Positions 13,949 through 15,367 of a stretch of DNA of 15,367 nucleotides are shown here, one piece after another. The position numbers were made by a program, and so were the translations under genes. Origin of the DNA: Pseudomonadota bacterium. GTDB lineage: Bacteria > Pseudomonadota > Gammaproteobacteria > Burkholderiales > Ferrovaceae. How positions within the stretch are numbered: the first letter of the stretch is position 1; the number at the start of each line of letters is the position of its first letter. The DNA is taken from contig JAJZEL010000006.1 of NCBI GenBank assembly GCA_021828575.1, forward strand, positions 1 to 15,367, written 5' to 3'. The notes beneath the pieces were generated by a model. That model had not been told where the DNA came from. It did not search any database and saw only the letters and a program-made list of their open reading frames with translations.

Positions 13949-15322
13949 TGACAACCCGGTCAAAGGCGCGACCCCTTCAACTGACCGACGCCATTCCAAA
14001 AGCACGCCGGATTCTCCTGGTGCCGCCTGGACAGAGGCTTCCACGGCAAGTCCAGGCACCTGCAACAAGTGATTTCCCTGAAACAGCAACGGACAGGCTT
14101 CACGTTCCCAGCCCGGCCAACCCGCTTCCTGAAAGAGGTTCTTGAGGCTACGCGTAGTCCCATTCATTTTTGGGCGCAGTTTTTCACCGCCAGACCGACG
14201 TCTCACCGTGAACGGTCCCCGATTCAGGAAATCCCTGCGAATCCCCTGTCCGATCACGGCTTTCTGGACCAAGCAAACACCCTGACCCAGTGCAATGTCG
14301 CCCTCTGGCCATTGAGCCAATTCGATCGCATCCCAGTCATTCCGCACATCAGGTACAAGACACCACCGGTTCCTGTATCGACGCATGGCCCACCCCCCCC
14401 AGGTCATCGCAGGTGCCCGATCGGCCGGCGCCATGGACTGTCGTACCCATTCTTCCAGCCGTGCCTGGGTGCAGGCGGGAACGCCTCTGGAACGCAACCA
14501 CCATCTCAGCATATTGGCTGCTCTGGCCTTACCCAGAGACAATGCCCTGTCCACCAGCAGCCCCCCAGAATCCTGGCAACAGGCCAGATCCTCACAGGCC
14601 AGTTCATCCAGCAAGGACATGGCCTCGCCCAGATGCCCCGCCGAGCGCCCCAGAGTATCCCGCCATGCCGGAAACCAGACCTGAATGCGAGGCAACACCT
14701 CCTTGCGCAAAAAATTGCGGCGCAAGGTCAGGTCTTCGTTGGAAGGATCTTCCACCCAGGATACTCCCTGAGTGGAACAAAGCACCTGCAATTCATCGCG
14801 CGTCGTCTGGAGCAGGGGGCGCAACAAAATCGGATGCCCCTCCCCCAACGATCTACTTTCAGGCATGGCAGCCAGACCTGGAAGGCCCGCACCTCGCAAC
14901 AACTGAATCAGCAAGGTTTCAGCCTGATCATCCTTTTGATGGGCCAATGCCACAAAGCGCACTTTCTGCCGTGTAAAAACTTCGTATCGCGCCTTGCGGG
15001 CTGCCGCCTCAAGCCCTTCCGGATCCATCCGGTCCACAACCACCCGCTCAACCTGTAGCGGAATATCCCACGCACTGCATAGTCGCATGCAGAATGACTC
15101 CCAGGAAAGCGCCTCAGCCAGCAATCCATGATTCACGTGCACAGCGGAAAGCCTGTACCCTTGGGAAATGGAGAGGTTTCTCAATACCAGCAGCAGGGCG
15201 ACGGAATCGACTCCGCCACTCAGTGCAGCGCACAAGGTGTCGCCAATACCCACATGGCGCCGAAGGACCCCAAGAACCCGTGCTTCAACCTCAACGGGCG
15301 ACAGATTCCCTGAATTTCCCAT
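13946..15322 (-). CDS. tilS: tRNA(Ile)-lysidine synthetase
   Basis: TilS changes C34 of the CAU-anticodon tRNA-Ile to lysidine using ATP and lysine, which switches its decoding from AUG to AUA. It is essential in most bacteria. The 458-residue product has the N-type PP-loop ATPase motif SGGVDS at 35-40, VHVNHGLL at 61-68, EAAARKARYEVF near 105-116 and AHQKDDQAETLLIQLLRGAG near 127-146. DPSNEDLTLRRNFLR lies near 192-206. The C-terminal domain shows RRRSGGEKLRP near 374-384 and LKNLFQEAGWPGWER near 393-407, which match TilS_C. The only in-frame ATG before the PP-loop is at 15322, which makes the gene overlap accA by 32 nt. Its ribosome site (GATGGG) is weak. The accA-tilS adjacency is common in Betaproteobacteria. 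Confidence 0.95.
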   Translation of the reverse strand: MGNSGNLSPVEVEARVLGVLRRHVGIGDTLCAALSGGVDSVALLLVLRNLSISQGYRLSAVHVNHGLLAEALSWESFCMRLCSAWDIPLQVERVVVDRMDPEGLEAAARKARYEVFTRQKVRFVALAHQKDDQAETLLIQLLRGAGLPGLAAMPESRSLGEGHPILLRPLLQTTRDELQVLCSTQGVSWVEDPSNEDLTLRRNFLRKEVLPRIQVWFPAWRDTLGRSAGHLGEAMSLLDELACEDLACCQDSGGLLVDRALSLGKARAANMLRWWLRSRGVPACTQARLEEWVRQSMAPADRAPAMTWGGWAMRRYRNRWCLVPDVRNDWDAIELAQWPEGDIALGQGVCLVQKAVIGQGIRRDFLNRGPFTVRRRSGGEKLRPKMNGTTRSLKNLFQEAGWPGWEREACPLLFQGNHLLQVPGLAVEASVQAAPGESGVLLEWRRSVEGVAPLTGLS

Positions 15323-15367
15323 AACCCATCAGGCGCTCGAAACGACGTTCAAGCATCTCGTCCACAG
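15291..15367 (-). CDS. accA: Acetyl-CoA carboxylase carboxyltransferase alpha subunit, C-terminal 24 residues (runs off right edge)
   Basis: The minus strand from the right edge encodes VDEMLERRFERLMGYGKF followed by six more residues and a TGA at 15293-15291. The (Q/E)RRxERLMxYGKF ending is the typical C-terminus of proteobacterial AccA, the carboxyltransferase subunit that makes malonyl-CoA for fatty acid synthesis. Only the tail is present, so the call rests on this short motif and on the usual accA-tilS neighbourhood. Its end overlaps the tilS start by 32 nt in a different frame. Confidence 0.8.
   Translation of the reverse strand, partial: VDEMLERRFERLMGYGKFRESVAR

Noticed and set aside
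13951..13956. TTGTCA as a -35 box for the ndk promoter
   Set aside because: It lies only 3 nt from TATAAT, far too close for sigma70. The TTGACC further upstream has a 12-nt spacer, also too short.
14069..15058. 329-codon plus-strand open frame opposite tilS
   Set aside because: It lies wholly antisense to a well-supported gene. Its translation shows no domain and is rich in Pro, Arg, His and Gln, as expected from the complement of a GC-rich gene.
1..15367. Mobile elements, CRISPR arrays, tRNA or rRNA genes
   Set aside because: Coding genes fill the window almost entirely. No terminal inverted repeats, transposase motifs, regularly spaced repeats or tRNA-like segments were seen, and the largest gap is 107 bp.

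Overview
The window is a continuous block of bacterial housekeeping genes, all read from the minus strand. It contains no RNA genes, CRISPR arrays or mobile elements that I can see. The base composition is moderately GC-rich by eye. The gene order ndk-rlmN-rodZ-ispG-hisS-yfgM-bamB-der-hfq-hflX-hflK-hflC-DUF2065-hisZ-purA, preceded by accA-tilS, is the arrangement known from Betaproteobacteria. The Hfq and HflKC sequences fit that class. I cannot place the genus from this sequence alone.

In transcription order (right to left), the window opens with the last 24 codons of accA (fatty acid synthesis). These overlap the start of tilS (tRNA-Ile lysidine synthetase). A 44-bp gap follows, holding a strong extended -10 element that touches the tilS stop codon. 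This probably starts the next unit: ndk (nucleotide balance), rlmN (23S rRNA/tRNA methylation), a RodZ-like HTH membrane protein, ispG (isoprenoid MEP pathway), hisS (histidyl-tRNA synthetase), a YfgM-like TPR membrane protein, bamB (outer-membrane assembly lipoprotein) and der (ribosome-assembly GTPase). Junctions in this unit are 4- or 8-nt overlaps, direct abutments or 6-nt gaps.

The longest non-coding stretch, 107 bp, separates der from hfq. It holds a plausible sigma70 promoter and a short 5'-terminal hairpin. From there run hfq (sRNA chaperone), hflX (ribosome-splitting GTPase), hflK and hflC (SPFH partners of the FtsH protease), a 60-residue two-helix DUF2065 protein, hisZ (regulatory subunit of ATP phosphoribosyltransferase) and purA (AMP synthesis, cut by the left edge after 275 codons).

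Most of this is ordinary, conserved core genome and I do not see an undescribed system. The points that merit a second look are modest. The RodZ-like protein lacks the usual C-terminal periplasmic domain and ends in a proline-rich tail. The pilW/pilF TPR gene that often lies between rlmN and rodZ is missing. The tiny DUF2065 gene is translationally locked between hflC and hisZ. Two regulatory regions (tilS/ndk and der/hfq) carry recognisable promoter elements.
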